Assembly (NCBI GenBank): GCA_041228285.1
Contig: CP166133.1
Coordinates: 1,955,380 to 2,019,379 of the forward strand
Reading direction: 5' to 3'
Length of the DNA: 64,000 nucleotides
From: Neisseriaceae bacterium CLB008
Lineage (GTDB): Bacteria > Pseudomonadota > Gammaproteobacteria > Burkholderiales > Neisseriaceae
This document shows positions 1 to 8,752 of the stretch, piece after piece; the stretch's first letter is position 1, and each line of letters starts with the position of its first letter. Below the pieces are notes generated by a model. The model had not been told where the DNA came from, searched no databases, and saw nothing but the letters and a program-made list of their open reading frames with translations. Both the position numbers and the translations under genes were made by a program.

Positions 1-2037
1 GCTCAGCTTGCCTTCAACAGACCGCCCTGCGCCGTAATAGCAATAAAACGAGCAAGCGCTGACGTACTCTTTATCGGTTAGATTACGGGCATTCACCTGG
101 AGCGACCAGTTACGATTCATCTGATAGTGCGCCATAGCATCCCACAGGGTATAGCTAGGCACTTTCTCACCAGGATAATTAGCCTCATCCGTGGTTGAAC
201 CAACATAACGTAAGCCCGTCGCCAAGCTTAAACCACGCAGAACACCTTGCTGAGGCGTGTAGCGAATCTGTGCGGCGGCCATGTGTCGAGCCACCATAGG
301 CGCGCGAATGGTTTGTTTCGCGCTCAGGTCTTGAGTAGCATCGTTATAAGTATACGACACAGTGGTGGCCCACTCATCGTTCAAGGCCACATCTGCCTGC
401 AGCTCAACGCCTTTGTTTTGACGTTCACCAGCCTGTACCGATACGTTAGAGCTATCTGACATGAGAGCATTTTTCTCTTTTAAGTCAAAATAGGCCAACG
501 ATAAAGTGCCATCCAACCAGCTCGGCGTGTATTTCACGCCGACTTCGGTTTGCTTGGCCTCATAGGGCTGATAGGCGCGATCATAGCCATCGACGCCCGC
601 CGTTGGGCGGAATGATTCTGAATAGTTAAGATAAGGCGACAGGCCATTCTTGGCCTTATACATTAACCCGCCTTGCCAAACCGTGTTGTTGACGTCGTAA
701 TCGGTCTGGACCTTACCCATGATGCCGTCGTTTTTGGCTTGATCATGGCGCACGCCAAGGTTCAGCAACACCCGCTTATCCCACTCGAACTGGGTTTGTC
801 CATAAAGGCCCAATTGAGTTTGCTTAATTTTATAATACTGCCCTTTCACCTTGAAATCCTGACCATACATGGGATTAAACATGTCGATGGGGCCAACGGT
901 GCCAAATGGCTCATTCTCGCCATCAATTTTACTGCGCATATAATCCGTACCCAGCAGTACCGTGGTGTCTAAGGCGCCAAAGTGCCAGGTTTTACGCAGG
1001 CGATTATCTAGGCTGTGCACCGTCGAAATGCCTTGGTTATAGCTATAGCCACGCTTCGCCAAACGGTCTTGATCTGAGCTCCAAGCAAACACGCCCAAGA
1101 AATCCAGATCTAAGCGGCTGTAGCGATAGTTTTGTGAGAACTGCCAACCATTGTCAAACGCGTGCTGGAATTCATAACCAAATGACAGCTGCTCGCGATC
1201 GGTGTAATCACGGCTGGGTTCACCCAGATTGGTGTGCCGATCAATTTTGCCATAGGGTGTGTTGATGAGTGAGCCGTAGCCCGGCATGAAGCCATTGGTC
1301 GGCGTGCCCTTTTCTTTTTGCCAACTGGCCAAGAAGGTCAGATTAGTCTTGTCGCTGATGTCCCATGTAAGGCTGGGCGCAAAATAATAATGCTTCATTT
1401 CGGTGCTGTTTTGCATGCCGTCTTCACGACGGTATTGGCCCACCACGCGATAACGCAAGCTGTTGTCGGCATTTAAAACACCGCTGTAGTCTGCGCTGAT
1501 GCCGCGGCGATCATCGGTGCCACCACTGATGTTGATTTCGCCAGCAGGCTGATCTTTTGGCCGTTTGGTAACGAGGTTCACCACCCCACCAGCCTCGGCC
1601 GAACCGTATAGCATGGAGTTAGCGCCCTTCACAACTTCCACGCTCTCAATGCCGTACATTTCCGGTAGCCAAACAAAAAAGGCACTTGGTGCTGTCGGCG
1701 TGCCGTCTAAAGCCACGGAGGCATCAAAGCCCCGAATTTTAAACCATTCAGATTTATTATCCCCACCATAAGGTTCACTCAAGATACCGGCTTGGTAATG
1801 CAGCGCTTGATCTAGTTTATGCGCCTGGGCTGCTTCAATATCGGCTGCGCTAATCACTGCCGTTGAACCTGGCGTACGATACTTAAGGCCGCCCACTTTG
1901 CCTGCAGACCCAACCACCACCACGTCGTCAAGCGCGGCTTCTGGCGTATCGGGTTCAGCTGCGTAAGCATGGCCAAACGCCATAAGCAGGCAGGTGCTGA
2001 TGATGCTGTTATGACGAGGTCTCTGAAACAAAGTCAT
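1..2037 (-). CDS. TonB-dependent siderophore receptor (C-terminus cut by window edge)
   Basis: Outer-membrane receptor that imports a ferric siderophore using TonB energy. The reading frame opens at the ATG ending at 2037 and stays open to base 1. It begins with a signal peptide (MTLFQRPRHNSIISTCLLMAFGHAYA split around the hydrophobic core), then a plug domain with DDVVVVGSAGKV, IRGFDAS and EVVKGANSMLYGSAEAGGVV. A long beta-barrel follows with FhuA/FoxA-type features such as LGVRHDQAK, NYSESFRP and the near-terminal ARNLTDKEYVSAC and CYYGAGRSV. Only about five residues of the barrel end seem to be missing. It starts 14 bases after the ABC exporter stop, so it is probably the last gene of the fhu operon. 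The hydroxamate preference is inferred from the fhuCDB neighbours; the exact ligand cannot be read from sequence. Confidence 0.93.
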   Translation of the reverse strand, partial: MTLFQRPRHNSIISTCLLMAFGHAYAAEPDTPEAALDDVVVVGSAGKVGGLKYRTPGSTAVISAADIEAAQAHKLDQALHYQAGILSEPYGGDNKSEWFKIRGFDASVALDGTPTAPSAFFVWLPEMYGIESVEVVKGANSMLYGSAEAGGVVNLVTKRPKDQPAGEINISGGTDDRRGISADYSGVLNADNSLRYRVVGQYRREDGMQNSTEMKHYYFAPSLTWDISDKTNLTFLASWQKEKGTPTNGFMPGYGSLINTPYGKIDRHTNLGEPSRDYTDREQLSFGYEFQHAFDNGWQFSQNYRYSRLDLDFLGVFAWSSDQDRLAKRGYSYNQGISTVHSLDNRLRKTWHFGALDTTVLLGTDYMRSKIDGENEPFGTVGPIDMFNPMYGQDFKVKGQYYKIKQTQLGLYGQTQFEWDKRVLLNLGVRHDQAKNDGIMGKVQTDYDVNNTVWQGGLMYKAKNGLSPYLNYSESFRPTAGVDGYDRAYQPYEAKQTEVGVKYTPSWLDGTLSLAYFDLKEKNALMSDSSNVSVQAGERQNKGVELQADVALNDEWATTVSYTYNDATQDLSAKQTIRAPMVARHMAAAQIRYTPQQGVLRGLSLATGLRYVGSTTDEANYPGEKVPSYTLWDAMAHYQMNRNWSLQVNARNLTDKEYVSACSFYCYYGAGRSVEGKLS

Positions 2038-2051
2038 GATGTGTCTATCCT

Positions 2052-3692
2052 TTAAAAATTAACGTGAATACCGCTTTGTGCGTCTGGGAAGGGGCTCAAT
2101 ACCCCTTGCGCCATTTGCACCACCCGATCCGCATGATGAAAATACTTATCGTCATGACTGATGGCAAACACTGTATGGCCTTGCGCCTTTAATAATGGCA
2201 GCAGTTGCTCATAAAATACTTTTCTAAAATGTGGGTCTTGATCCGCCGCCCATTCGTCTAACACCAAAACGCTGCGACGCTCTATCGCCGCCACCAAAAG
2301 CGCCAAACGCTTACGCTGCCCTTGTGACAAGTCAGTTTCTAAGAGCTGGCCAGCCGAGATTTTGGCTTTTTTATCCATGCGCAAATGCTGTAACCAGGCC
2401 TCGATGAGTTCCGTGTCTGCGGGCATGCCCTCACCATCCAACAAATCTCGAAAGAGGTAAAAATCCACAAATACGGCAGAGAATAGTTGTCGATAGGCGC
2501 TTCGATGACCGTCATTGATCGCCACGTCATCTACCCATACTTGGCCACTGCTCGGTGCATACAGCCCGGTGAGGAGCATAGACAGTGTCGACTTACCGCT
2601 GCCGTTGGCGCCTACCAAAAAAACGGTTTCACCGCGTTTTAGCGTAAAATCCAATGGTTGTAAGGTAAAACCAGGTTCGCCCTCGCTAGCGGGATAAGCA
2701 TAAGTCAGCTGCTGTAGGCGTATTTGCTGCCAATCGTGAGGCAGCGACGCTGTGGTTTGAAATTCGGGCTCAAACGGACGCAGCTTCAGTTTAGCTAAGG
2801 CCTGTAGCGACACTTGCCCTTGAATCAGGGTTGGGAATGCCCCGACAGCCGTCAATAAAGGCGTGCGGATAAACAGCACAGTTAAAGCAATTGTGGTGGC
2901 ATCCTGGATACTCGCCCACCCTTGAAACACCGTGAGGTAGAAAATCACGCCCACAGCGCCCAGCATCATTACATTGGTCCAATTACCCGCAAAAGCATGG
3001 TGATTATCAGCACGAATAATGTGATGCAAATGGGCTTGGGTGTCGGCGCTGAACTCATGTTCATAAAAACGAGCAGCACGGGCTTGGTTTAAGGCCAGTT
3101 CTTTATGGCCATCTAAGGCCGATTCATAATGCTGGTAAAGCTGATCCTCTTTAGCCCGCATGACGTTTAAATGAGCATACACTTTCTTGACAGCCCAATG
3201 CCCGCCTCCTAACGTCGCGACCAACCACAGGCAGGTCACCAAAAACAACCCAGGCGACAGATAGCACAGATACACGCTGGCGCACAGGATAAATAAGCCA
3301 CCTTGCAACAGCTCAGGCAGACGTACAAAGGCATATGACACGCTGCGAATGTCATTAGCGAGGCTGGCCATGATTTTGGCCTTACCCAAGGCTTGAATCT
3401 GCACTAAGTCGGTGTCCATGATTTGCTTGAGTAGCTGGCGCCGTAAATCATAAACACAGCGGTGACCCAGCGTCGTCAGGCTGATTTGAGCCCAAGTGGT
3501 CAAGCCTAGATACACCACCAAGAGCGCAATAAAGCTCAATAAAACAAGGCTTAGATTCTCGGTGCTGTGCAATAAATAACCATTAATAAACATCAGCACA
3601 CCCACGCCCATTAGGCTGGCCAAGATGCTCAGAATCAATACTGCCACCACGGCGCGCTTATGCTGCGCCAACATTAAATTCACCACATTCAT
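2052..3692 (-). CDS. Cyclic-peptide/siderophore-type ABC exporter (PvdE/SyrD/YojI family)
   Basis: Fused permease-ATPase of 546 residues. The N-terminal half carries about six hydrophobic segments; the C-terminal ATPase has Walker A GANGSGKST, signature LSQGQRKRLA and Walker B ending VLVLDEWAADQDP. The DEWAADQDP ending is characteristic, as I recall, of the cyclic-peptide export family that includes PvdE (pyoverdine) and YojI. It lies 13 bases after fhuB and 14 bases before the receptor, inside an uptake operon, with no siderophore synthetase in view. It may export or recycle a processed siderophore, or act in periplasmic maturation; the substrate is unknown. Confidence 0.85.
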   Translation of the reverse strand: MNVVNLMLAQHKRAVVAVLILSILASLMGVGVLMFINGYLLHSTENLSLVLLSFIALLVVYLGLTTWAQISLTTLGHRCVYDLRRQLLKQIMDTDLVQIQALGKAKIMASLANDIRSVSYAFVRLPELLQGGLFILCASVYLCYLSPGLFLVTCLWLVATLGGGHWAVKKVYAHLNVMRAKEDQLYQHYESALDGHKELALNQARAARFYEHEFSADTQAHLHHIIRADNHHAFAGNWTNVMMLGAVGVIFYLTVFQGWASIQDATTIALTVLFIRTPLLTAVGAFPTLIQGQVSLQALAKLKLRPFEPEFQTTASLPHDWQQIRLQQLTYAYPASEGEPGFTLQPLDFTLKRGETVFLVGANGSGKSTLSMLLTGLYAPSSGQVWVDDVAINDGHRSAYRQLFSAVFVDFYLFRDLLDGEGMPADTELIEAWLQHLRMDKKAKISAGQLLETDLSQGQRKRLALLVAAIERRSVLVLDEWAADQDPHFRKVFYEQLLPLLKAQGHTVFAISHDDKYFHHADRVVQMAQGVLSPFPDAQSGIHVNF

Positions 3693-3705
3693 CTCAACAC
3701 CATCA

Positions 3706-5673
3706 TCATAGTTTGCGCATCAGCGTCAAAAAGTAAGCACCGCCCAACAGGGTGGCCACCAAACCCGCCGGTACCTCATAAGGAAAGAAAAGATAGCGCC
3801 CTAACCAATCGGCCACGATCATCATCAACATGCCGATCAGGCCTGCGCCCACTAATTGAACCACTGGCTTATGCCAGCCCAGAGCCCGCGCCATATGTGG
3901 CGCCAACAGGCCAACAAAACTTAAAGGGCCGATCAACAGCGTGGCGCCCACCGTCAACAATGCGCTCAACACAATCATCAATACCCGCGCCAGCGGCACC
4001 CTTACGCCCAAGCTTTGAGCCATAACAGCGCCTAAATCTAACAGTTGTAGCCAACGTGCCAACGGTAGGCAGGCCGTAAACAGCAAAAGCGCAATCAGCA
4101 TTAAACTGAGGGCTAAAGTTGACGTGGCCTGATAGGTTGAGCCTGCCAACCACACCAGCACGCTTTGGATACGCGGATCGCCAGAAGCCAAAAAGAGACG
4201 CAAGCAGGCATCAAATAAGGCCGCCACCGCCATGCCGGTTAACAAGACTTTTTCTGGGGCAAAAGCATGCCGATGATTCAGCCACATCACCAACAACAAA
4301 ACCAGCCCTGCACCGGCCACACCCAATAGCCACTGCATCACCACTCCACCCAAAGACAACCACAAAGCCAACAGCACGCCACCAGCCGTACCGGCGCTGA
4401 TGCCCAATAGTTCAGGACTGGCCATGGGGTTTTGGCTCATGCGCTGCAATATCACGCCGGCCATCGCCAACATCAATCCTGTCGCCATGGCGGCCAAAAG
4501 ACGGGGATAGCGTAGGTTCAGCAATAATTCCTGCCAACCCGTCCATTGCCATCCTTGGGCACCTTGGCTGACAAACAGACTGAACGCCACGCCAACCACA
4601 ACAGCCACGCCCAATAGCCACAGCAAGTAAGGCCTAGCTAATGGCAGCTGGGCATGGCTGCGGCCAGACAAGTGTGGCGTGGCTAACGGCATGGCTTTAA
4701 AAATCAGCCACAGCAGCAACGGTGCACCAACGAGGGCTGTGACCGCACCCGTACCCATCTGCCAGCCCCACAGTTGCTGCGCCCATTGCACGCTCACATC
4801 GGTCAATAACAGCAAGCAGGCACCGACCCAAGCGGCCAAGGCTAGGCGCAACCATAGGCGCTGTAGGCTCAACTGCTGTACCGTTGCCGCAGCCGCCAAT
4901 CCCACAAAACCCAGCATGCCAACCATGCTGACAATACTGGCGCACACATAGGCCGCCAAACCAAAGCCGACTAAGCGAATCCATCTCACCGGCACACCTA
5001 AGCTTTGTGCCTGCACTGAGCCCAAGCTCATGATGCTCAGTGGCCGCAGCAATAGTCCCACGCCCACGACGCTGAAACCTAAACGCCAAGCTAATGTGTG
5101 TACTTGTCCCCAACTATCCTGCACTAAGGAACCACTGCCCCACAGCATGACGCTACGTGCCTCCTCTGAGAAAAACAACCACACCACGGAAGCTAAGGCA
5201 CCAAAATATAGGTTGACCACCAGCCCAGCTAAAATCATTTTACTGGCCGCTTGATGCCGCCCAGCACAAAGGAGCAACACCAGCGCCAAGCTTAATCCAG
5301 CCCCCACGAAGGCCCATAATTCCTCCGACCACATTAAGCCAGCGGGCCAAAACACACTCACTAATAATAGGCTGAGCTGTGCACCACTGCTCACGGCCAA
5401 AGTGCTGTCAGCCGCCAAAGGATTGTGCGTCAGTTGCTGCAACAACAAGGCCGCTAGGCCCAGTCCAGCACCGGCTAGGCAGGCCATTACCAAACGTGGC
5501 CATACATTATTGCTGAATAGAAAATCGGTCATTGTTAAGGCAGCAGGATCGCCAAACAAAGCCCAACTACTCGGCCCATATTGAAGCAGAAACAGCGCCA
5601 GCACGACCGCACAGAGACTAGGTAAACCAAGCGCCAGTAGCCACGGAGCCGTTTTGGGTGACCAATGGATCAT
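3706..5673 (-). CDS. fhuB: Ferric-hydroxamate ABC permease, fused double-length FhuB
   Basis: Inner-membrane permease that moves ferric hydroxamate from the periplasm to the cytoplasm, powered by FhuC. At 655 residues it is two FecCD-type permease domains joined head to tail, as in FhuB (other systems use two separate subunits). Each half has an LRYPRLLAA- or WPRLVMACL-type start, the NPLAADSTL/NPMASPELLGIS motif and the GxxxFVGLLAPHMAR loop that contacts the ATPase. Its start overlaps the fhuD stop by four bases, indicating translational coupling. Confidence 0.93.
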   Translation of the reverse strand: MIHWSPKTAPWLLALGLPSLCAVVLALFLLQYGPSSWALFGDPAALTMTDFLFSNNVWPRLVMACLAGAGLGLAALLLQQLTHNPLAADSTLAVSSGAQLSLLLVSVFWPAGLMWSEELWAFVGAGLSLALVLLLCAGRHQAASKMILAGLVVNLYFGALASVVWLFFSEEARSVMLWGSGSLVQDSWGQVHTLAWRLGFSVVGVGLLLRPLSIMSLGSVQAQSLGVPVRWIRLVGFGLAAYVCASIVSMVGMLGFVGLAAAATVQQLSLQRLWLRLALAAWVGACLLLLTDVSVQWAQQLWGWQMGTGAVTALVGAPLLLWLIFKAMPLATPHLSGRSHAQLPLARPYLLWLLGVAVVVGVAFSLFVSQGAQGWQWTGWQELLLNLRYPRLLAAMATGLMLAMAGVILQRMSQNPMASPELLGISAGTAGGVLLALWLSLGGVVMQWLLGVAGAGLVLLLVMWLNHRHAFAPEKVLLTGMAVAALFDACLRLFLASGDPRIQSVLVWLAGSTYQATSTLALSLMLIALLLFTACLPLARWLQLLDLGAVMAQSLGVRVPLARVLMIVLSALLTVGATLLIGPLSFVGLLAPHMARALGWHKPVVQLVGAGLIGMLMMIVADWLGRYLFFPYEVPAGLVATLLGGAYFLTLMRKL

Positions 5674-6542
5674 GACTGCCCCCCTTGCGCCTGTAAGCGT
5701 TGACTCAGAACGTCGGCAAAACGCCCCATAGCAGGCAATCCTCCGAATGACCAGACTGCGGGCAAATTAAGCGTGTGCTGCGGTTGCCCAAACGGCAACC
5801 GCAGCCACAGCTTATTCTGGGCCACTTGTTGGGCTAAGTGTGGCGGATACGGCGCCACAATCACCATCAGCGTATTAACCGGTAACTTAGCCAACTGGGT
5901 TAAATCGATCTGCTCTGCACCCCAAGCGTTATGAACCTTGGGCCAGGCATTATTTAAAGACATCATGCTTAAGACGGTGCCGTATAGGCTATTAGTGCCA
6001 TAGATACGCAAATGACGCGCATCAACAAATTGGACGACGGCCAGCGGTCGATCACGCCACGCCGCAACAGCAAGACCTTGTTGACGTAATTGGGTTTGAG
6101 TTTGGTGAATTAGTTTTTCCGCTGCCTGAGGTCGCTTAATCAACGTCCCCAATGTCCGTGTAGCAGCTACGCTCTGGGCCCAGCTGTGGCCCTTGTCAGA
6201 ATAGAATTCCAGATTGATTTTTTGACCGAGACTAGGCAGATTCGGCAGCGCCTGTTGTAGCCATTGAGCGTTCACAATATAGTCTGGCTGTAATGACAGC
6301 ACCAACTCAATATTGGGCTGGGTACGTAAGCCTAAATCAACACTGCTGACAGGCAGCTTCGGTTCGATGACCCAGCGCTCATAGGCGCGTTTATCGCCCA
6401 CACCAATCGGTGGGTGCTGCAAAGCCACTAAAGTTTCGGCTACCGTCCAATCCGATGTAATGATGCGTACATCCTGAGCCATCGCTTGTGAGCTAACTAG
6501 GCTCGAGATACTCAGCCAGCACAGCCAGAACCAGCGCCTCAT
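5670..6542 (-). CDS. fhuD: Periplasmic ferric-hydroxamate-binding protein FhuD
   Basis: Class III periplasmic binding protein of 290 residues. It has an N-terminal signal peptide (WFWLCWLSISSLVSSQAMA), then ITSDWTVAETLVAL, IGVGDKRAYERW and a NIELVLSLQPDYIV segment, which match the FhuD/BtuF fold. It hands ferric hydroxamates to FhuB. The start overlaps the fhuC stop by four bases and its own stop overlaps the fhuB start, so the three are expressed together. There is no lipobox, so it is taken to be soluble in the periplasm. Confidence 0.9.
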   Translation of the reverse strand: MRRWFWLCWLSISSLVSSQAMAQDVRIITSDWTVAETLVALQHPPIGVGDKRAYERWVIEPKLPVSSVDLGLRTQPNIELVLSLQPDYIVNAQWLQQALPNLPSLGQKINLEFYSDKGHSWAQSVAATRTLGTLIKRPQAAEKLIHQTQTQLRQQGLAVAAWRDRPLAVVQFVDARHLRIYGTNSLYGTVLSMMSLNNAWPKVHNAWGAEQIDLTQLAKLPVNTLMVIVAPYPPHLAQQVAQNKLWLRLPFGQPQHTLNLPAVWSFGGLPAMGRFADVLSQRLQAQGGQS

Positions 6543-7303
6543 GGTAAGGCCACCCAGGCTTTAGTAATGGGGTGCTGAACCAGATGCAGCGCCAGCCCAT
6601 AAATATCAGCCAGAATTTCTGGTTGCATGATGTATTTAGGCGGCCCTTGATACACCAGACTGCCCCCCTTTAAGGCCATGATGTGATCACAGTATTGCGC
6701 AGCTAAATTAATGTCGTGCAGTACCACCACAATGCCGATGTTTAAGCTATGGGCCAGATGCTTCACCAAGGCCATGACTTCGATTTGATGGCGTAGGTCT
6801 AAGGCGGCAAGGGGCTCGTCCAATAATAAATACTGCGTATTTTGCGCCAAACACATCGCCAACCAAACTCGTTGTCGTTCGCCGCCAGAGAGTTGATCAA
6901 CCTGCGCGTCCGCAAATGCCTGAGTATGGGTTTGGGCTAAAGCCTCATCCACCATCGCCCAATCGGCCGCGCCATATTGCCCCACCAAACCATGCCAGGC
7001 ATAGCGTCCCATCACCACCAAATCACGCACGCTAAGGCCGGGTGCGGCAGGCAGGTGCTGCGGCAAATAGGCCACCTTCTGGGCAAAATCGCGTGCACCC
7101 CATTGCCCCATAGGCCGATCAAACAGTCGTAACTCACCCGTAGTGGCCGTTTGCTGCTTAGCCAAAAGCTTTAACAACGTAGATTTACCTGAGCCGTTGT
7201 GGCCGACCAAACCATACACCTGACCCGTTTCAAAGGTGGCGGACAATGGTTGCAATAAGGTGCGGGTGGGCACAGAAAAACCCACTTCATAAAGTTGATA
7301 CAT
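6539..7303 (-). CDS. fhuC: Ferric-hydroxamate ABC transporter ATPase FhuC
   Basis: 254-residue ATPase for FhuBD. Walker A is GLVGHNGSGKST, the signature is LSGGERQRVWLAMCLAQ, Walker B is YLLLDEPLAALD and the switch histidine lies in VVLHDINLAAQYC. It is the first gene of the operon. No strong Shine-Dalgarno sequence is visible before the ATG at 7303, and no other in-frame start looks better. Confidence 0.93.
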   Translation of the reverse strand: MYQLYEVGFSVPTRTLLQPLSATFETGQVYGLVGHNGSGKSTLLKLLAKQQTATTGELRLFDRPMGQWGARDFAQKVAYLPQHLPAAPGLSVRDLVVMGRYAWHGLVGQYGAADWAMVDEALAQTHTQAFADAQVDQLSGGERQRVWLAMCLAQNTQYLLLDEPLAALDLRHQIEVMALVKHLAHSLNIGIVVVLHDINLAAQYCDHIMALKGGSLVYQGPPKYIMQPEILADIYGLALHLVQHPITKAWVALP

Positions 7304-7516
7304 AGACGGAGGGAGCAGATCTGCTCAAACAAATTAAACGGCGACCATCTTAACACGAATAAGAAGCATTCATTTTAAAATGAAGTTCAATAGGGCACAT
7401 AAAAAACCAATAACGCAATTCAAATACACTATTTAGCCATTAAATTAGTATTAATTTAATTAGATTATACTAATTATTGATAAAACGATGACCGTATCAT
7501 CATGGCCAGCTGACAG
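7304..7516 (-). promoter_or_regulatory. AT-rich promoter region of the fhu operon, possible Fur site
   Basis: About 210 AT-rich bases precede fhuC. A partly dyadic AATGAATGCTTCTTATT (minus strand, near 7350-7366) and a 7-bp inverted pair ATTAGTA/TACTAAT (7444-7450 and 7468-7474) are visible. Iron uptake operons of this kind are normally Fur-repressed and fur is present in the window, but neither element matches the Fur consensus well, so the site is tentative. Confidence 0.25.
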
Positions 7517-7549
7517 CACAAAGCCCAGTCTCACGGACTGGGCTTTGTG
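7517..7549 (-). terminator. Strong hairpin after the small membrane gene
   Basis: A perfect 14-bp stem (CACAAAGCCCAGTC with GACTGGGCTTTGTG) and a 5-base loop. It lies just past the stop of the minus-strand gene at 7569. There is no U-tract on either strand, so it could be a terminator or an RNA-stabilising hairpin. Confidence 0.55.
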
Positions 7550-7568
7550 TACATAATCTGAGTATGGC

Positions 7569-7763
7569 TTATTTTTTTCGACGCATGACCTGTATGAATT
7601 TCACTACCCCAACCAACAGAGCTAACGCCAAGAATGCATAGCCTAAAGGCAGGAAAATGGTCTCGTGCAGGACGCCCTGATCATCTAGATACGTTTGTTC
7701 CATATTATAGACAAATGAGCTCACCGCCAAAAACAACAGCAAAATAATCAACTTAACTGGCAT
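7569..7763 (-). CDS. Small two-segment membrane protein, possibly DUF3955
   Basis: 64 residues with an N-terminal hydrophobic segment (LIILLLFLAVSSFVY), a short polar loop MEQTYLDDQGVLHE, a second hydrophobic segment (LGYAFLALALLVGVVKF) and a basic tail RRKK. The loop plus second helix resemble what I remember of DUF3955 proteins. A purine-rich AAAGGGATC lies before the ATG. It is flanked by a hairpin and is probably its own transcript. Function unknown. Confidence 0.6.
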   Translation of the reverse strand: MPVKLIILLLFLAVSSFVYNMEQTYLDDQGVLHETIFLPLGYAFLALALLVGVVKFIQVMRRKK

Positions 7764-7851
7764 AAAGATCCCTTTAAGAAATAATTAAAACTGACTTATC
7801 ATACACCATTTAAATGCGACCAAACCATTAAGGGCAACAATGCCTTAGGCC

Positions 7852-8475
7852 TTAGGCAGCCAAAGCCTTACGGATGATTTTGGTCACAACAATTTGCTCT
7901 GAGGCCCAATCAAAATCAGGCGTCAACACTTTGCGCCCCAAAGTGCCATCGACTAGGGTCAATAACCAGCCAGCCGTCATCAGAGGGTCAAGCGTGGCAT
8001 CGATGGTGCCCTCGGCGATCCCAGCACTCACCCACTGCGCCAGTTTTTGCTTATTGGCCTCTTCTGTGGCCAAAAATACCTGACGCACTTCTTGGTTACG
8101 CACCGCTTCAGCGGCAATTTCCATGCTGATCTGGGCGTATTCAGTGCTGCTATTCACGTAGGCCATCATAGCCAACACAGTCTGGACAATGGCTTCAAGA
8201 GGCTGTTGATGATGCCCTTGCTGGGTAAAAATGGCCTCAAGTAGCTGGCCATCCTCTTGCGCAATGGCCTCGATAATGGCCATTTTACTGGGAAAATAAT
8301 GAAATAAATTACCAGGGCTCATCCCCGCAGCTTTACAAATTTCCGCCGTGGACGTTTGGTGAAAGCCCTTTTGGGCAAAACAGCTTATCGCAGCGGTCAG
8401 GATTTGGGCCATTTTGGCCAGCTGTTTCGGTGTTGGCTCTGTCTTCATAGTCTTCATTTCTATCATGGCGCACAT
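7852..8475 (-). CDS. TetR-family transcriptional regulator
   Basis: 207 residues. The N-terminal helix-turn-helix is clear: ILTAAISCFAQKGFHQTST, AEICKAAGMSPGNLFHYFPSK, then a helical ligand-binding domain. Several in-frame ATGs exist in the first ten residues (positions 1, 4, 7, 10), so the exact start is uncertain. It lies downstream of and on the same strand as the DUF418 gene, whose promoter carries a TetR-type palindrome at 10001-10020; it is the likely repressor of that gene. Confidence 0.9.
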   Translation of the reverse strand: MCAMIEMKTMKTEPTPKQLAKMAQILTAAISCFAQKGFHQTSTAEICKAAGMSPGNLFHYFPSKMAIIEAIAQEDGQLLEAIFTQQGHHQQPLEAIVQTVLAMMAYVNSSTEYAQISMEIAAEAVRNQEVRQVFLATEEANKQKLAQWVSAGIAEGTIDATLDPLMTAGWLLTLVDGTLGRKVLTPDFDWASEQIVVTKIIRKALAA

Positions 8476-8752
8476 GGCGCCAACGGGTTAAGCATCATGC
8501 AGCCACATGACGCATGTCTCGAATCTTTAATTATAAGCTTATTTTACGACAATCGGCAGGCAGGTACGCCCCTTAATTTTAGGCAGCGCTCACAATACCT
8601 AACTTATCCTCCACAAGCCCAAAAATGGCGGCAGTGGGCTTGGCTGAATTTAACCATAGAGCGCATAGACTTAACTGTCCCTAATCCCATGCCAAAACCA
8701 ACGTAGTTAACTCATGCCCAAACGCATAACAGCTCATTATGATTCGCCCCAT

